The notes under the pieces: generated by a model | Told to the model about the DNA's origin: nothing | What the model saw: the letters and a program-made list of their open reading frames with translations, nothing else | Database searches by the model: none | Assembly (NCBI GenBank): GCA_035505915.1 | Contig: DATJQI010000078.1 | Location: forward strand, 1 to 64,000 | From: 40CM-2-70-7 sp035505915 | GTDB taxonomy: Bacteria; Gemmatimonadota; Gemmatimonadetes; Gemmatimonadales; GWC2-71-9 | Direction of reading: 5' to 3' | DNA length: 64,000 nucleotides | Made by a program: the position numbers and the translations under genes | In this document: one piece after another, positions 35,476-44,138 of the stretch | Position numbering within the stretch: the stretch's first letter is position 1 | Layout: each line of letters begins with the position of its first letter

Positions 35476-36291
35476 GTGCGGATCGTCCTGACGGTCGCGG
35501 GATCCGACTCAGGGGGCGGCGCCGGCATCCAGGCCGACCTCAAGACCTTCCACCAGTTCGGCGTCTTCGGCACGAGCGTCCTCGCGGCGGTCACCGCGCA
35601 GAACACGCGGGGCGTTTCGGCCTGGGAGCCGGTGAGCCCGGCGCTCATCACGGCCCAGCTCGACGCGCTCCTCGCCGATCTCCCGCCGGACGCCGTGAAG
35701 AGCGGCATGCTCGGCTCCACGGACGCGGTGCGGGCGCTCGCGGGCGCCCTCCGCGGGCTCGGCGGGAGGCCCTACGTGCTGGACCCCGTGTTGGTGGCGA
35801 CCTCCGGGGATATGCTGGCGCAGGACGGCGTCCCGGCGGCGCTCGCGGCGCACCTCGTCCCCCTCGCGGCGCTGGTCACCCCCAACCTCGCCGAGGCGGA
35901 GACCCTGACCGGCGCGGCGGTCCGCACGCCGGACGACATGGAGCGCGCCGCGGCGGTTCTGGTGCGGATGGGAGCGGGCGCCGCGCTGGTGAAGGGCGGG
36001 CACCTGCCCGGCGATCAGGTCGTCGACGTCCTGGCGCGGCGCGGCGGGGTTCGCCGGTTCACCCATCCGCGGGTCGACACGACCTCCACGCATGGAACGG
36101 GCTGCACGCTTTCGGCGGCGATTACGGCAGGCCTGGCGCTGGGGCGGCCGCTCGAGCCGGCGGTGGAAGATGCCATCGACTTCGTGCGCCGGGCACTGGC
36201 GTCGGCGCCGGGCCTCGGCGGCGGACAGGGGCCGCTGAATCACTTCGTGCCGGCTCCCCGGGGAGGACCTTCTACACTGTCAGGCGGTTAG
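35476..36291 (+). CDS. thiD: Hydroxymethylpyrimidine (phosphate) kinase ThiD
   Basis: Phosphorylates HMP and HMP-phosphate for thiamine synthesis. 271 residues from GTG 35476. Opens RIVLTVAGSDSGGGAGIQADLKTF; further KSGMLGS, YVLDPVLVATSGDMLA, LVTPNLAEAETLTG, ALVKGGHLPG, and the anion-hole STHGTGCTLSAAITA. No sequence resembling a TPP riboswitch is seen in the 70 bases upstream. Alone on its strand; convergent with the nucleoside phosphorylase. Confidence 0.95.
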   Translation: MRIVLTVAGSDSGGGAGIQADLKTFHQFGVFGTSVLAAVTAQNTRGVSAWEPVSPALITAQLDALLADLPPDAVKSGMLGSTDAVRALAGALRGLGGRPYVLDPVLVATSGDMLAQDGVPAALAAHLVPLAALVTPNLAEAETLTGAAVRTPDDMERAAAVLVRMGAGAALVKGGHLPGDQVVDVLARRGGVRRFTHPRVDTTSTHGTGCTLSAAITAGLALGRPLEPAVEDAIDFVRRALASAPGLGGGQGPLNHFVPAPRGGPSTLSGG

Positions 36292-36335
36292 TTCCTAGTC
36301 GGTTAGTCGTCAGCGCCTAACCGCCTAACCGACTA
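36283..36335. repeat. Nested inverted repeats between thiD and purine nucleoside phosphorylase
   Basis: GGCGGTTAG (36283-36291) pairs with CTAACCGCC (36317-36325), and TAGTCGGTTAG (36296-36306) with CTAACCGACTA (36325-36335). The copies contain the stop codons of both convergent genes, so the block ends both frames. Probably works as a bidirectional terminator although no T tract follows. Confidence 0.7.
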
Positions 36336-37135
36336 ACAACTTCAGTGATCAAGTCCCCGAGCTTCGCCCCCGCTCGCGCTCCCACATCGAGCACTTCCTG
36401 ATGTGAAAGATTCGCGCCGGACAACCCCGCGGCGGGGTTGGTGACGATCGAGAACCCGAGGCACTTGAGCCCGCGCGCGCGCGCGACGATCACCTCGGGC
36501 ACCGTGGACATCCCCACCGCGTCGGCGCCCATCTTCCCCAGCATCCGCACCTCCGCCGGCGTTTCGTACGACGGGCCGAGGAGCGCCGCGTACACCCCCT
36601 CTTCGAGCGGAATGCGGAGCCGGGCCGCCGTTTCGCGCGCCAGCGTCCGCAGGCCGGCATCGTAGGCCTCCGTCATGTCGGGGAAGCGCTCTTCCGCCTC
36701 GACGGCCGGGCCGATCAGCGGATTCCGGAACATGAGGTTCAGATGATCGGAGATGAGCATCAGCGTGCCGGCGCCGAACCCCGGGCGGATCCCGCCGGAC
36801 GCGTTGGTAGTGATCAGCGTGCGGATTCCGAGCCGGGCGAACACGCGCACCGGCAGCCCCGCCGTGACGGCGTCGTGGCCCTCATAGAGATGAAAGCGTC
36901 CCGCCTGCACCAGCACGGGGACGCCGCCGAGCGTGCCCGCCACCAGCTCGCCCTTGTGGCCGGCCACGCCGGGCTCGGGGAATCCGGGGACCTCGGCGTA
37001 GGGGATCCGGACGGCGCCTTCGACCCGGTCGGCCAGAAACCCCAGCCCGGAGCCGAGGACGACGGCGATCGCGGGCTTGCGGGGCGCGATCCGGCGGGCG
37101 ACGACGTCGGCCGCCGCCTTGGGCGACGCCGTCAC
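36317..37135 (-). CDS. Purine nucleoside phosphorylase
   Basis: Phosphorolyses inosine and guanosine to base plus ribose-1-phosphate. 272 residues from GTG 37135 (GTGA overlap with the transporter stop), trimeric PNP-I type. Motifs: VLGSGLGFLADR, QAGRFHLYEGHDA, LITTNASGGIRPGFGAG, GPSYETPAEVRM, AVGMSTVPEVIVA and SIVTNPAAGL. The last residues (VVSRLGG) are encoded by the inverted-repeat block. Last gene of the nucleotide-scavenging operon. Confidence 0.95.
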   Translation of the reverse strand: MTASPKAAADVVARRIAPRKPAIAVVLGSGLGFLADRVEGAVRIPYAEVPGFPEPGVAGHKGELVAGTLGGVPVLVQAGRFHLYEGHDAVTAGLPVRVFARLGIRTLITTNASGGIRPGFGAGTLMLISDHLNLMFRNPLIGPAVEAEERFPDMTEAYDAGLRTLARETAARLRIPLEEGVYAALLGPSYETPAEVRMLGKMGADAVGMSTVPEVIVARARGLKCLGFSIVTNPAAGLSGANLSHQEVLDVGARAGAKLGDLITEVVSRLGG

Positions 37136-38544
37136 AGGAGCATGCCGGCGAGCGTGGCCGAGAGGAAGTTGGCGAGCGTGCCGGCGAGCATCGCCCGGAA
37201 CCCGAGGCGGGCCAGGTCGTGCTTCCGGTCCGGCGCCAGCGCGCCGATGCCGCCGATCTGGATCCCCACCGACGACAGGTTCGCGAATCCGCACAGGGCG
37301 AACGTCGCGATCGTGAAGGAAACGGGGTCGAGGGCGCCCCGCAGGGGACCAAGCTGGGAGTAGGCGACGAACTCGTTCAGCACCATCCGGGTGCCCAGGA
37401 GCGCGCCGACGGTTCCCGAATCGTGCCAGGGCACGCCCATTACATACGCGATGGGCCGGAAGATCCAGGCGAGGACGGTCTGGAGATCGGCGGGGAACCA
37501 GGGCAGCCACCCGTGCACGGCGCCCATGATGCCGTTCGTCAAGGCGATCAGTGCGATGAACGAGATCAGCATCGCCATCACGTTCAGCATCAGATGGAGG
37601 CCTTCACTGGTTCCCCGGGACGCGGCGTCCACCAGATTGACGTCGGTGCGCGGGATGTCGACCTTCACGCCGCCCCGGGTCTCCGGCACCTGCGTCTCCG
37701 GCTCGAAGATCTTGGCCATCATGATGGTGCCGGGCGCCGTCATGATGACGGCGGTGAGGAGATGTCGGGCCTCGATCCCGAAGGCGATGTACGCCGCCAT
37801 GATCGACCCCGACACGTGCGCCATCCCCGACGTCATCACCGTCATCAGCTCGGACTGCGTCATCTTGGGCAGAAAGGGACGGATGGTGAGCGGCGCCTCG
37901 GTCTGCCCCATGAAGATGGAGGCCGCGACATTCAGGCTTTCGGCGCCGCTCGCGCCCATCACCTTGTTCATCGCGACGGCGAACGCCTTCACGACGATCT
38001 GCATGATGCCGAGGTAGTACATGATCGCGAACAGCGCGGAGACGAAGATGATCGTCGGGAGGATCTGGAACGCGAACACGACTCCGATGCTCGAGTGCTG
38101 TTTTCCGATCTCGCCGAAGACGAACTCGGATCCGGCGTACGAGAATCCCAGGAGCTTGGTCGCCATCCGGCCCAGCCACGCGAACGCGTCCCGTCCCCAG
38201 GGCACGCGCAGGACGAAGACCGCGAACGCGAATTGCAGTCCCAGCCCCCACCCGACGACCCGCCAGCTGATCGCCCGCCGGTTCCTGGAGAGCAGGATGC
38301 CGATGCCGAGGATCACCGCCATGCCGATCAGGCCGGTGAGACGCTGGGGCAGGCTCCGGGGTGCCGGGGCGACCCGCGCCGCCGCCGTGTCGGGGGGCGC
38401 CGGGGTCCGCGCGGCGGCGGACGCGGGCTGTTGGGGGACCACCGACGCATGGAGGGTGTTCCACACCGCCCGCGGCAGGGTGAACACGGCGAGCGAGCAG
38501 ACGAAGGTCACTGCGAACGCCACCAGGACACGACGCAGGCTCAC
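37132..38544 (-). CDS. Concentrative nucleoside transporter (NupC/CNT family)
   Basis: Ion-driven nucleoside importer of the inner membrane, 470 residues from GTG 38544. N-terminal helix and a Pro/Ala-rich linker precede the CNT core (Gate and Nucleos_tra2 domains): SYAGSEFVFGEIGKQ, FAFQILPTIIFVSAL, GASGAESLNVAASIFMGQTEAPLTIRP, LMTVMTSGMAHVSGSIMAAY, TRMVLNEFVAYSQL and CGFANLSSVGIQIGG. The extra N-terminal 60 residues are longer than in E. coli NupC. Coupled on both sides by four-base overlaps to deaminase and phosphorylase, fitting uptake of nucleosides released by the 5'-nucleotidase. Confidence 0.95.
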   Translation of the reverse strand: MSLRRVLVAFAVTFVCSLAVFTLPRAVWNTLHASVVPQQPASAAARTPAPPDTAAARVAPAPRSLPQRLTGLIGMAVILGIGILLSRNRRAISWRVVGWGLGLQFAFAVFVLRVPWGRDAFAWLGRMATKLLGFSYAGSEFVFGEIGKQHSSIGVVFAFQILPTIIFVSALFAIMYYLGIMQIVVKAFAVAMNKVMGASGAESLNVAASIFMGQTEAPLTIRPFLPKMTQSELMTVMTSGMAHVSGSIMAAYIAFGIEARHLLTAVIMTAPGTIMMAKIFEPETQVPETRGGVKVDIPRTDVNLVDAASRGTSEGLHLMLNVMAMLISFIALIALTNGIMGAVHGWLPWFPADLQTVLAWIFRPIAYVMGVPWHDSGTVGALLGTRMVLNEFVAYSQLGPLRGALDPVSFTIATFALCGFANLSSVGIQIGGIGALAPDRKHDLARLGFRAMLAGTLANFLSATLAGMLL

Positions 38545-39776
38545 AGGGCCTCCAGATCGCTTTGGATGCGCGCCAGCAGCGCGACGCGCTCGTAGTCAGG
38601 GAGAAACGCGCTCTCACAGCCGTTCAGCACCACCCGCTCCAGCTCGGCCTTGGTGAACCCCAGGGCCGTGTGCGCCGTGTGATACTCGTCGGTCAGCGTC
38701 ACGCCGTCCATCAAGCGCCCGTCGGTGTTGAGCGTGACCCGCACGCCCTGGGCCAGGTACTTCCGCGCCGGGTGCGCCGCCAGCGTCTCGACCGTATGCG
38801 TGTGCAGGTTCGAGGTCAGGCACATCTCGAGCGGGATCTGCTTCTCCACCACCTCCGCGAGGAGCTGCGCGTCTTCGGCCAGCCGGGTGCCGTGGCCGAT
38901 CCGCGTCGCCCCGCAGACGTGGATCGCCTCGCCGATCGACTCGGCCCCCGCCCCCTCCCCGGCATGACAGGTGCACGCCATCCCGTGTCCCGCCGCGTAC
39001 TCGAACGCCGCGCGGTGATCGCCCGCCGGATGCCCCCGCTCCGCCCCGGCCAGATCGAACGCGACGATCCCGGCGCTCCGGTACTCCGCCGCCGCCCGCG
39101 CCAGCTCGAGGGACTCGGCCGGCGTCCGCGTGCGGATCCCGCACACGATGACGCCGACCTTGGTCCCGGTCTCCGCGCTCGCGCGGGTGAAACCGGCCAG
39201 GGGCGCCTCGATCGCCTGGGCCAGCGTCAGCGCGGGCCGGTGCAGCAGCGGCGAGTACCGCACTTCGACATAGCGGACGTTTTCGGCGGCGACGTCCTGG
39301 ACGAACTCGTACGCGATCCGTTCGAGGGCGGCGGACGTCTGCATCACCGACAGCGTCGTCTGATAGGAGACGAGGTACTCCTCGAGATTGCGGGCTCCCT
39401 TCACCGACAGCCGGCGCGCCAGCTCGTCGGGCGTGTCCGCGGGAAGCCGCACGCCCTGGGCCCGGGCCAGCTCGATCATCGTCTGGGGCCGGAGGCATCC
39501 GTCGAGGTGAACGTGAAGCTCCACTTTGGGCCAGCGGCGGAGCGCGTCCTTCGAGAGCGCCGGACCCCCGGGCCGGGCGGAGATCACCACCCGGAAGACG
39601 GCGCCGGCCTCGCCCACGGGGCCGTCGGCCGCCACCGGGACGCCGCGGGCGTCGGTGACGTACGCCTGCCCGGCCTCGACTTGATCGGCGAGACCCGCGT
39701 CGAGCGCACGGACGGCGTCGCGCACGCGGGCCCCCCGGGCCACCGTGACGGGCCGTTCGTTGACGAACGCTCTCAG
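38541..39776 (-). CDS. Adenosine deaminase with N-terminal beta-grasp-like extension
   Basis: Deaminates adenosine to inosine. Catalytic domain from about residue 75: VELHVHLDG, HAGEG, ATRIGHGTRL, MCLTSNLHT and VTLNTDGRLMDG, the last being closer to actinobacterial deaminases than to E. coli (second Asp replaced). Ahead of it lie about 60 residues, FVNERPVTVARGARVRDAV...GVPVAADGPVGEAGAVFRVV, resembling a small ThiS/MoaD-like beta-grasp domain. To include all of it the start must be CTG 39776, which overlaps the nucleotidase stop as CTGA; canonical GTGs at 39734 and 39590 would cut into or remove this domain. 411 residues with the CTG start. Confidence 0.85.
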   Translation of the reverse strand: MRAFVNERPVTVARGARVRDAVRALDAGLADQVEAGQAYVTDARGVPVAADGPVGEAGAVFRVVISARPGGPALSKDALRRWPKVELHVHLDGCLRPQTMIELARAQGVRLPADTPDELARRLSVKGARNLEEYLVSYQTTLSVMQTSAALERIAYEFVQDVAAENVRYVEVRYSPLLHRPALTLAQAIEAPLAGFTRASAETGTKVGVIVCGIRTRTPAESLELARAAAEYRSAGIVAFDLAGAERGHPAGDHRAAFEYAAGHGMACTCHAGEGAGAESIGEAIHVCGATRIGHGTRLAEDAQLLAEVVEKQIPLEMCLTSNLHTHTVETLAAHPARKYLAQGVRVTLNTDGRLMDGVTLTDEYHTAHTALGFTKAELERVVLNGCESAFLPDYERVALLARIQSDLEAL

Positions 39777-42700
39777 TTCAGGTGGAATCGAGGCTCCGCG
39801 GGCGCGTCCACCGGCTGGGGAAGCACCTTGAGATAGGCGATCAGCGCGTCGAGGTCGGTCAGGCCGACGCTCGCGGACGGAAGCCCCTTCAGCATCGCGT
39901 ACCCCGACCCGCCGGCCGCCAGGAAGTCGCTCACGACGAGCGTGTAGCTCGCCTTGGGGTCGATCTTCCGCCCGTTGGTGAGCTTGGTGCGCGTGATCCG
40001 GCGGCCGGCCGGGCGACGGGCGTCGTACCACACCTCGACGCCGCCCACCTGCGCGCGCGCCTCTCCCCCACCGAGCGACCACTCCAGCGCGTCGAGAAGC
40101 GTGGTGCCCGGGACGGTGAGCCGGACCAGCTTGTTGCCGAACGGCTGGCACTGGAACAGGTCCCCGTACGTGACCGCCCCGGCGGGCAGGTCGGCCCGGA
40201 TGCCGCCGTTGTTCATGATGGAGACGTCGCCGCGGCCCATGTTGAGCTGGGCGTCCGCGATCAGGTGGCCGAGCGGGTACTCGTCGCCCTGGCGGGCGAG
40301 GGCGAAGCGGAGGGTCGCCACCGGTTGCCGGGTGACGGTGTCCACCTTGGCCTGCGCCCGGGCCACGAGCACCGCCAGTCCGGTGTCAGGCCGGACCTGG
40401 TCCGCGTAGTCGTCGATCACCTGCGTGCGGACGTTGCAGCACCGCCCCCCGGACCGGATGAAGTCCACGACGGCGATGTCGCGTCCCGACGACGCGGCCT
40501 CGACGATCGGGATGCCGTTGACCCGGGTGTTGATCCGGACGTGCGTGTGACCCGCCACGATCAGGTCCACCGACCCGGAGTCGAGCGCGCGCGCCAGGTC
40601 CACGATGTCCCCGTGACAGGCCCCGGAATCGCAGAACGCGCCTTCGTGGGCCAGCACGATCACGAAGTTGCCGGCGGCGCGGGCGGCGGGCAGCTCGCGC
40701 TTCACCGCCGCCGCCAGAGGCCCGAAGGTCAGGCCCGCGACGTTCCGCGGCTCGGTGGTGGTCGGCGTGGACGTCGTCGTGAGTCCCAGGACGACGACCT
40801 TGAGCCCGCCGCGCGAGATGATGGTCCAGGGATCGAGCCACGCGGGCCGCGCCCCGCTCGCGTCGGTGATGTTGGCCGACAGGAAGGGATAGTTGGCCTC
40901 CGCCATCCGGGCCCGGAGCGTGTCGATCGACCAATCGAACTCGTGATTGCCGATGGCGGCGGCATCGATCCCCAGCCGGTTGAAGGCCGCGATGACGGGA
41001 CGGCCGAACGCGAAGTTCGAGATCGGCGTGCCCTGCATCTCGTCCCCGCCGTCCAGCCGCACCGTGGTGCAGCCGCAGTCGGCGGCGAGGGAATCGAACC
41101 AGGTCTTGAGGGCGGCCACGCCTCCCACCGGACGCCCCTTGGACCAGTCCCAGGTCCGCGCGGCGAGAGCGCCGTGGAGGTCGGTGATGGCGAGGACGCG
41201 GAGCATCGTGCTGTCGGCGTCGCTCACCGATCCCGCCGCCGGCGCGAACACGGCGCGCACCGCGGCGGCGGCCGGAGGAAGAATCGACCAGTTCCGGACG
41301 AAATACGCGGCCGGGGTGAGGTTCCCCACGCGCCTGATCTCGGCGCCCAGGAGCCCCCGGATGTCCTCGTTGCGGTCGTAGACCACGCGGGCGCCCTTCA
41401 GCATGTCGTACCCGCCGCCCCCCGCGGCCCGGTAGCTGGACAGGGCGATGGTGAAGGAATCGACTCCCGTGACCGGCCTTCCCTTATAGAGGAGGCCGCG
41501 GATCCGCTGCCCCTCCGGCTGCGTCAAGTCGATCTGATAGTCCACGCCCGAGACCGCATCGAACGAGCCGCCCGGCACCGCCGCGTTGATCACCGACTGC
41601 CCGGGCGCATAGGTCCGGTAGTAACGCGTGCTGCGCTCCAGGTACTCCTTGAGCTGCCGGCCGCTGATGCGCACGGCGACGAGCGTGTTGTCGTACGGGT
41701 AGACGGCCGCGAGGTCCCGCTCGTGCACTTCCCCGGAGAGCGAGACCCCCGGGTCCTCGAGGGAGGCGGCCGAGAGATCCGCGCCGGCGCGCCGGCGCTG
41801 CACCTCGTTGATGAAGTCGAGGAGCGGGGTGTCCTCGGCCCGGGCGTAGCGGCCGTCGAAGCCCGCGTCACCGGTCCCGATGGTCCCCGAAGCCCAGCTG
41901 CGGACCCGGTCGTGCGCCGGCGTCTCGCGCCGAACGAATGAGGGGAGCTCGGAAACCCCGGTCAGCGGGATGAGGTCGGCGCGGAGATGGTCCAGCGCCC
42001 ATTTCCCGTTCACCCGCCGGAACCACACGTGGACCACGGATACGCTGCGCGCCCAGGGTCCGGGCTGGACGAAATGCACGCCGCCGATGACGGTGTCGCG
42101 CACCTCGCGATGGGTGTGGCCGAAGACCACGAGATCGGGCTTCGACGGGAGACCGGCGAGCACGGCCGCGTCGTTCTCGGGGCCGACCCCGGTGGTGTCG
42201 TAGTTCGACGGGTCGCCCAGCCCCGCGTGCACCAGCACCAGCTTGAAATCGACGCCCTGGCGGTCGAGAGCGGCGAGCGCGCCCGGCGCCGCCTGCGCGA
42301 TGGGCACCACCTTGATCTTCCCCGTGACGTTCGCGCGTTCCCACACCATCACCCCCGGCGTCGTGAACCCGGTGATGCCCACCCGGACGCCGCCCCGGCT
42401 CACCACCGTGGTGGGCGGGAAGAGGGGAACGTCCGAGCGCTCCACCTGGGTCGCCGGGACGAGCACGTTGGCCGAGACGTACTGGAAGGTGGCGTCGGCG
42501 ATGTCGGTCTTGAGGGCGTCGACCCCGAACGTGAATTCGTGATTCCCGGGAGTGGCGGCGTCGTAGTTGAGGGCGTTGAGCGCATCCACGATCGGGTTGG
42601 GGCGGGCCGGGGCCACGCGCCCGAAGTACGTGGCGAAGGGATTGCCTTCGATCAGGTCGCCGGCGTCCACGACGATCACCTGCCCCGGATACTGGGTCCG

Positions 42701-42904
42701 GAGGGTCGACAGAATGGTGGCAACCCGGGACAGGCCGCCCGGCGCTTCGACGTCGCGGGCGTCATCCCAGCCCAGCACCCGGCCGTGCACGTCCGTGGTC
42801 GCGACGATCACCAGGTGCGCGCTGTCGGGTCCGGCGGGAGCGGGCGTCGCGGGCTTGGCGGGGGTGGCCTGCAGCAGAAGGAACAGCGCACCGATTGGGG
42901 TCAT
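39773..42904 (-). CDS. Tandem duplicated 5'-nucleotidase / 2',3'-cyclic phosphodiesterase
   Basis: 1043 residues containing two whole UshA-like units. Unit 1 (about 25-560): calcineurin-type metal motifs TTDVHGRVLG, VVDAGDLIEGN, PGNHEFTFG, VFGHTHRE, then a 5'-nucleotidase C domain with YPYDNTLVAVRISGRQLKEYL. Unit 2 (about 570-1043): ITDLHGALAAR, RLDGGDEMQGT, GNHEFDW, LAHEGAF, VAGHTHVRIN, and C domain with MNNGGIRADLPAGAVTYGDLFQCQPFGN. Short N-terminal signal (MTPIGALFLLLQATPA). Export to periplasm or surface is expected, where it strips phosphate from nucleotides. Retention of all metal ligands in both units suggests two active sites. First gene of the salvage operon; CAATTT lies 10 bases before the ATG. 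Confidence 0.93.
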   Translation of the reverse strand: MTPIGALFLLLQATPAKPATPAPAGPDSAHLVIVATTDVHGRVLGWDDARDVEAPGGLSRVATILSTLRTQYPGQVIVVDAGDLIEGNPFATYFGRVAPARPNPIVDALNALNYDAATPGNHEFTFGVDALKTDIADATFQYVSANVLVPATQVERSDVPLFPPTTVVSRGGVRVGITGFTTPGVMVWERANVTGKIKVVPIAQAAPGALAALDRQGVDFKLVLVHAGLGDPSNYDTTGVGPENDAAVLAGLPSKPDLVVFGHTHREVRDTVIGGVHFVQPGPWARSVSVVHVWFRRVNGKWALDHLRADLIPLTGVSELPSFVRRETPAHDRVRSWASGTIGTGDAGFDGRYARAEDTPLLDFINEVQRRRAGADLSAASLEDPGVSLSGEVHERDLAAVYPYDNTLVAVRISGRQLKEYLERSTRYYRTYAPGQSVINAAVPGGSFDAVSGVDYQIDLTQPEGQRIRGLLYKGRPVTGVDSFTIALSSYRAAGGGGYDMLKGARVVYDRNEDIRGLLGAEIRRVGNLTPAAYFVRNWSILPPAAAAVRAVFAPAAGSVSDADSTMLRVLAITDLHGALAARTWDWSKGRPVGGVAALKTWFDSLAADCGCTTVRLDGGDEMQGTPISNFAFGRPVIAAFNRLGIDAAAIGNHEFDWSIDTLRARMAEANYPFLSANITDASGARPAWLDPWTIISRGGLKVVVLGLTTTSTPTTTEPRNVAGLTFGPLAAAVKRELPAARAAGNFVIVLAHEGAFCDSGACHGDIVDLARALDSGSVDLIVAGHTHVRINTRVNGIPIVEAASSGRDIAVVDFIRSGGRCCNVRTQVIDDYADQVRPDTGLAVLVARAQAKVDTVTRQPVATLRFALARQGDEYPLGHLIADAQLNMGRGDVSIMNNGGIRADLPAGAVTYGDLFQCQPFGNKLVRLTVPGTTLLDALEWSLGGGEARAQVGGVEVWYDARRPAGRRITRTKLTNGRKIDPKASYTLVVSDFLAAGGSGYAMLKGLPSASVGLTDLDALIAYLKVLPQPVDAPAEPRFHLN

Positions 42905-42914
42905 AGTGCGCTCA

Positions 42915-42947
42915 AAATTGCCAAGCGTGCGCGCTTCGCGCTACCTT
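42915..42947. promoter_or_regulatory. Divergent putative promoters (nucleotidase / ComEC-like gene)
   Basis: Plus strand: TTGCCA (42918-42923), 18-base spacer, TACCTT (42942-42947), 11 bases before ATG 42959. Minus strand: CAATTT (42920-42915), 10 bases before ATG 42904. The two elements overlap, so divergent expression could be mutually exclusive. Confidence 0.5.
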
Positions 42948-42958
42948 CCCGCTTCCAC

Positions 42959-43849
42959 ATGTGGGCCGCCCTGCTGCTCGCCCTGCGCCTCGCCCTCCCG
43001 CAGGACAGCGCCGTGCTCCTGATCCGGGTGCTCGACGTGTCCGACGCGCGCATCGGCGGCGACGCGATCCTCATCACCGATTCCGCCGGCGGCGCGGCGC
43101 GGCACATCCTGATCGACGCGAGCGACCGGCCGGGACGCGTGGTCCGGGCGCTGGCCCGCTACCACGTGGACACGCTCGCCGCGCTCGTGCTCTCGCACCC
43201 GCACGCGGATCATTACGGCGGCATGCCCGGCGTGCTCGCCGCGGTCCCCGTGCGATCGTTCATCTACGGGGGGACCCCGCACACGGCGGTCACCTACCGG
43301 CGGCTCCTCGACGCCGTCGCCCGACGTCACATTCCGGTAACGACCGTCGACACGGGCGTCCGGACGGTGCGACTTTTGACGGGCGGCGACACGGTCACCC
43401 TGACGGTGCTGGCCCCGCCTCCCGCCTGCCGGGCCCTCGCATCGGACGCCGGCACCGCGATCAACGACTGCTCCATCGGCGTGCGGATCGCGCGCGGCGG
43501 GTTCTGCATGCTCTTGCCGGGAGACGCGGAAGCGGACGAAGAGCGGTGGTGGACCGGAACCCGCCGCGATCTCCTGCGGGCCGATATCTTGAAGGCCGGG
43601 CATCACGGGTCCGACAACGCCACCGACGGCGCGTGGCTCGACGTGGTGCGGCCGCGGACCGTGATCATCAGCGCGAACGGGCGGCAGCACCCGTTCGCGG
43701 ACGTGCTGCAGCTCCTGCGGGCGCGGTCGCTCGCCACCTACTGCACCGCGGATGACGGGACCGTCACCGTCCGGGTTCCGCGCGGCGCGGCGGGGACGGT
43801 CACGGCGGAGCGGCAGCGGCCCTGCCACGCACGCACCGAGTCCCACTGA
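42959..43849 (+). CDS. Exported ComEC-like MBL-fold metallohydrolase
   Basis: 296 residues. Short signal-like N terminus MWAALLLALRLALPQDS. Metallo-beta-lactamase fold: LVLSHPHADHYGGM (HxHxDH), ILILPGD-like CMLLPGDAEADEE, ILKAGHHGSDNA, VIISANGRQHPFAD. This is the family represented by the C-terminal hydrolase of ComEC, which degrades one DNA strand during uptake; the usual LDVGQGDA is LDVSDARIGGDA here. No membrane channel part exists, so it is a stand-alone nuclease/phosphodiesterase candidate. Followed by DUF3006, with which such hydrolases often occur. Confidence 0.88.
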   Translation: MWAALLLALRLALPQDSAVLLIRVLDVSDARIGGDAILITDSAGGAARHILIDASDRPGRVVRALARYHVDTLAALVLSHPHADHYGGMPGVLAAVPVRSFIYGGTPHTAVTYRRLLDAVARRHIPVTTVDTGVRTVRLLTGGDTVTLTVLAPPPACRALASDAGTAINDCSIGVRIARGGFCMLLPGDAEADEERWWTGTRRDLLRADILKAGHHGSDNATDGAWLDVVRPRTVIISANGRQHPFADVLQLLRARSLATYCTADDGTVTVRVPRGAAGTVTAERQRPCHARTESH

Positions 43850-43862
43850 GGAGAGGATGTCG

Positions 43863-44138
43863 ATGACCGAGCGTCATCGCTGGATCGTCGACCGGTACGA
43901 GGGAGCCCTCGCCGTGGTGGAGTCTGACGGGTCCGGCACCCTGGACCTGCCCCGCTGGCTGCTCCCGTCCGGCACCCGGAGCGACGACGTCCTGGCCGTC
44001 ACGGTCGAGGCCGGACCGGAGCACACGGTGATCACGGTGACCCGTGACCCGGCGGCGACCGGCGCCGCCCGCGACGCCGCCCGCGCCGCCATCGAACGCC
44101 TGCGGGGCTCGGACCCCGGAGGAGACGTGACCCTGTGA
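43863..44138 (+). CDS. DUF3006-family small protein
   Basis: 91 residues: MTERHRWIVDRYEGALAVVE...LPRWLLPSGTRSDDVLAVTV and a helical tail RDAARAAIERLRG. The opening is the DUF3006 pattern. ATG 43863 is chosen over ATG 43857 because GGAG ends nine bases before it. Family function is unknown; members often flank ComEC-like hydrolases. GTGA overlap with the response regulator. Confidence 0.8.
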   Translation: MTERHRWIVDRYEGALAVVESDGSGTLDLPRWLLPSGTRSDDVLAVTVEAGPEHTVITVTRDPAATGAARDAARAAIERLRGSDPGGDVTL

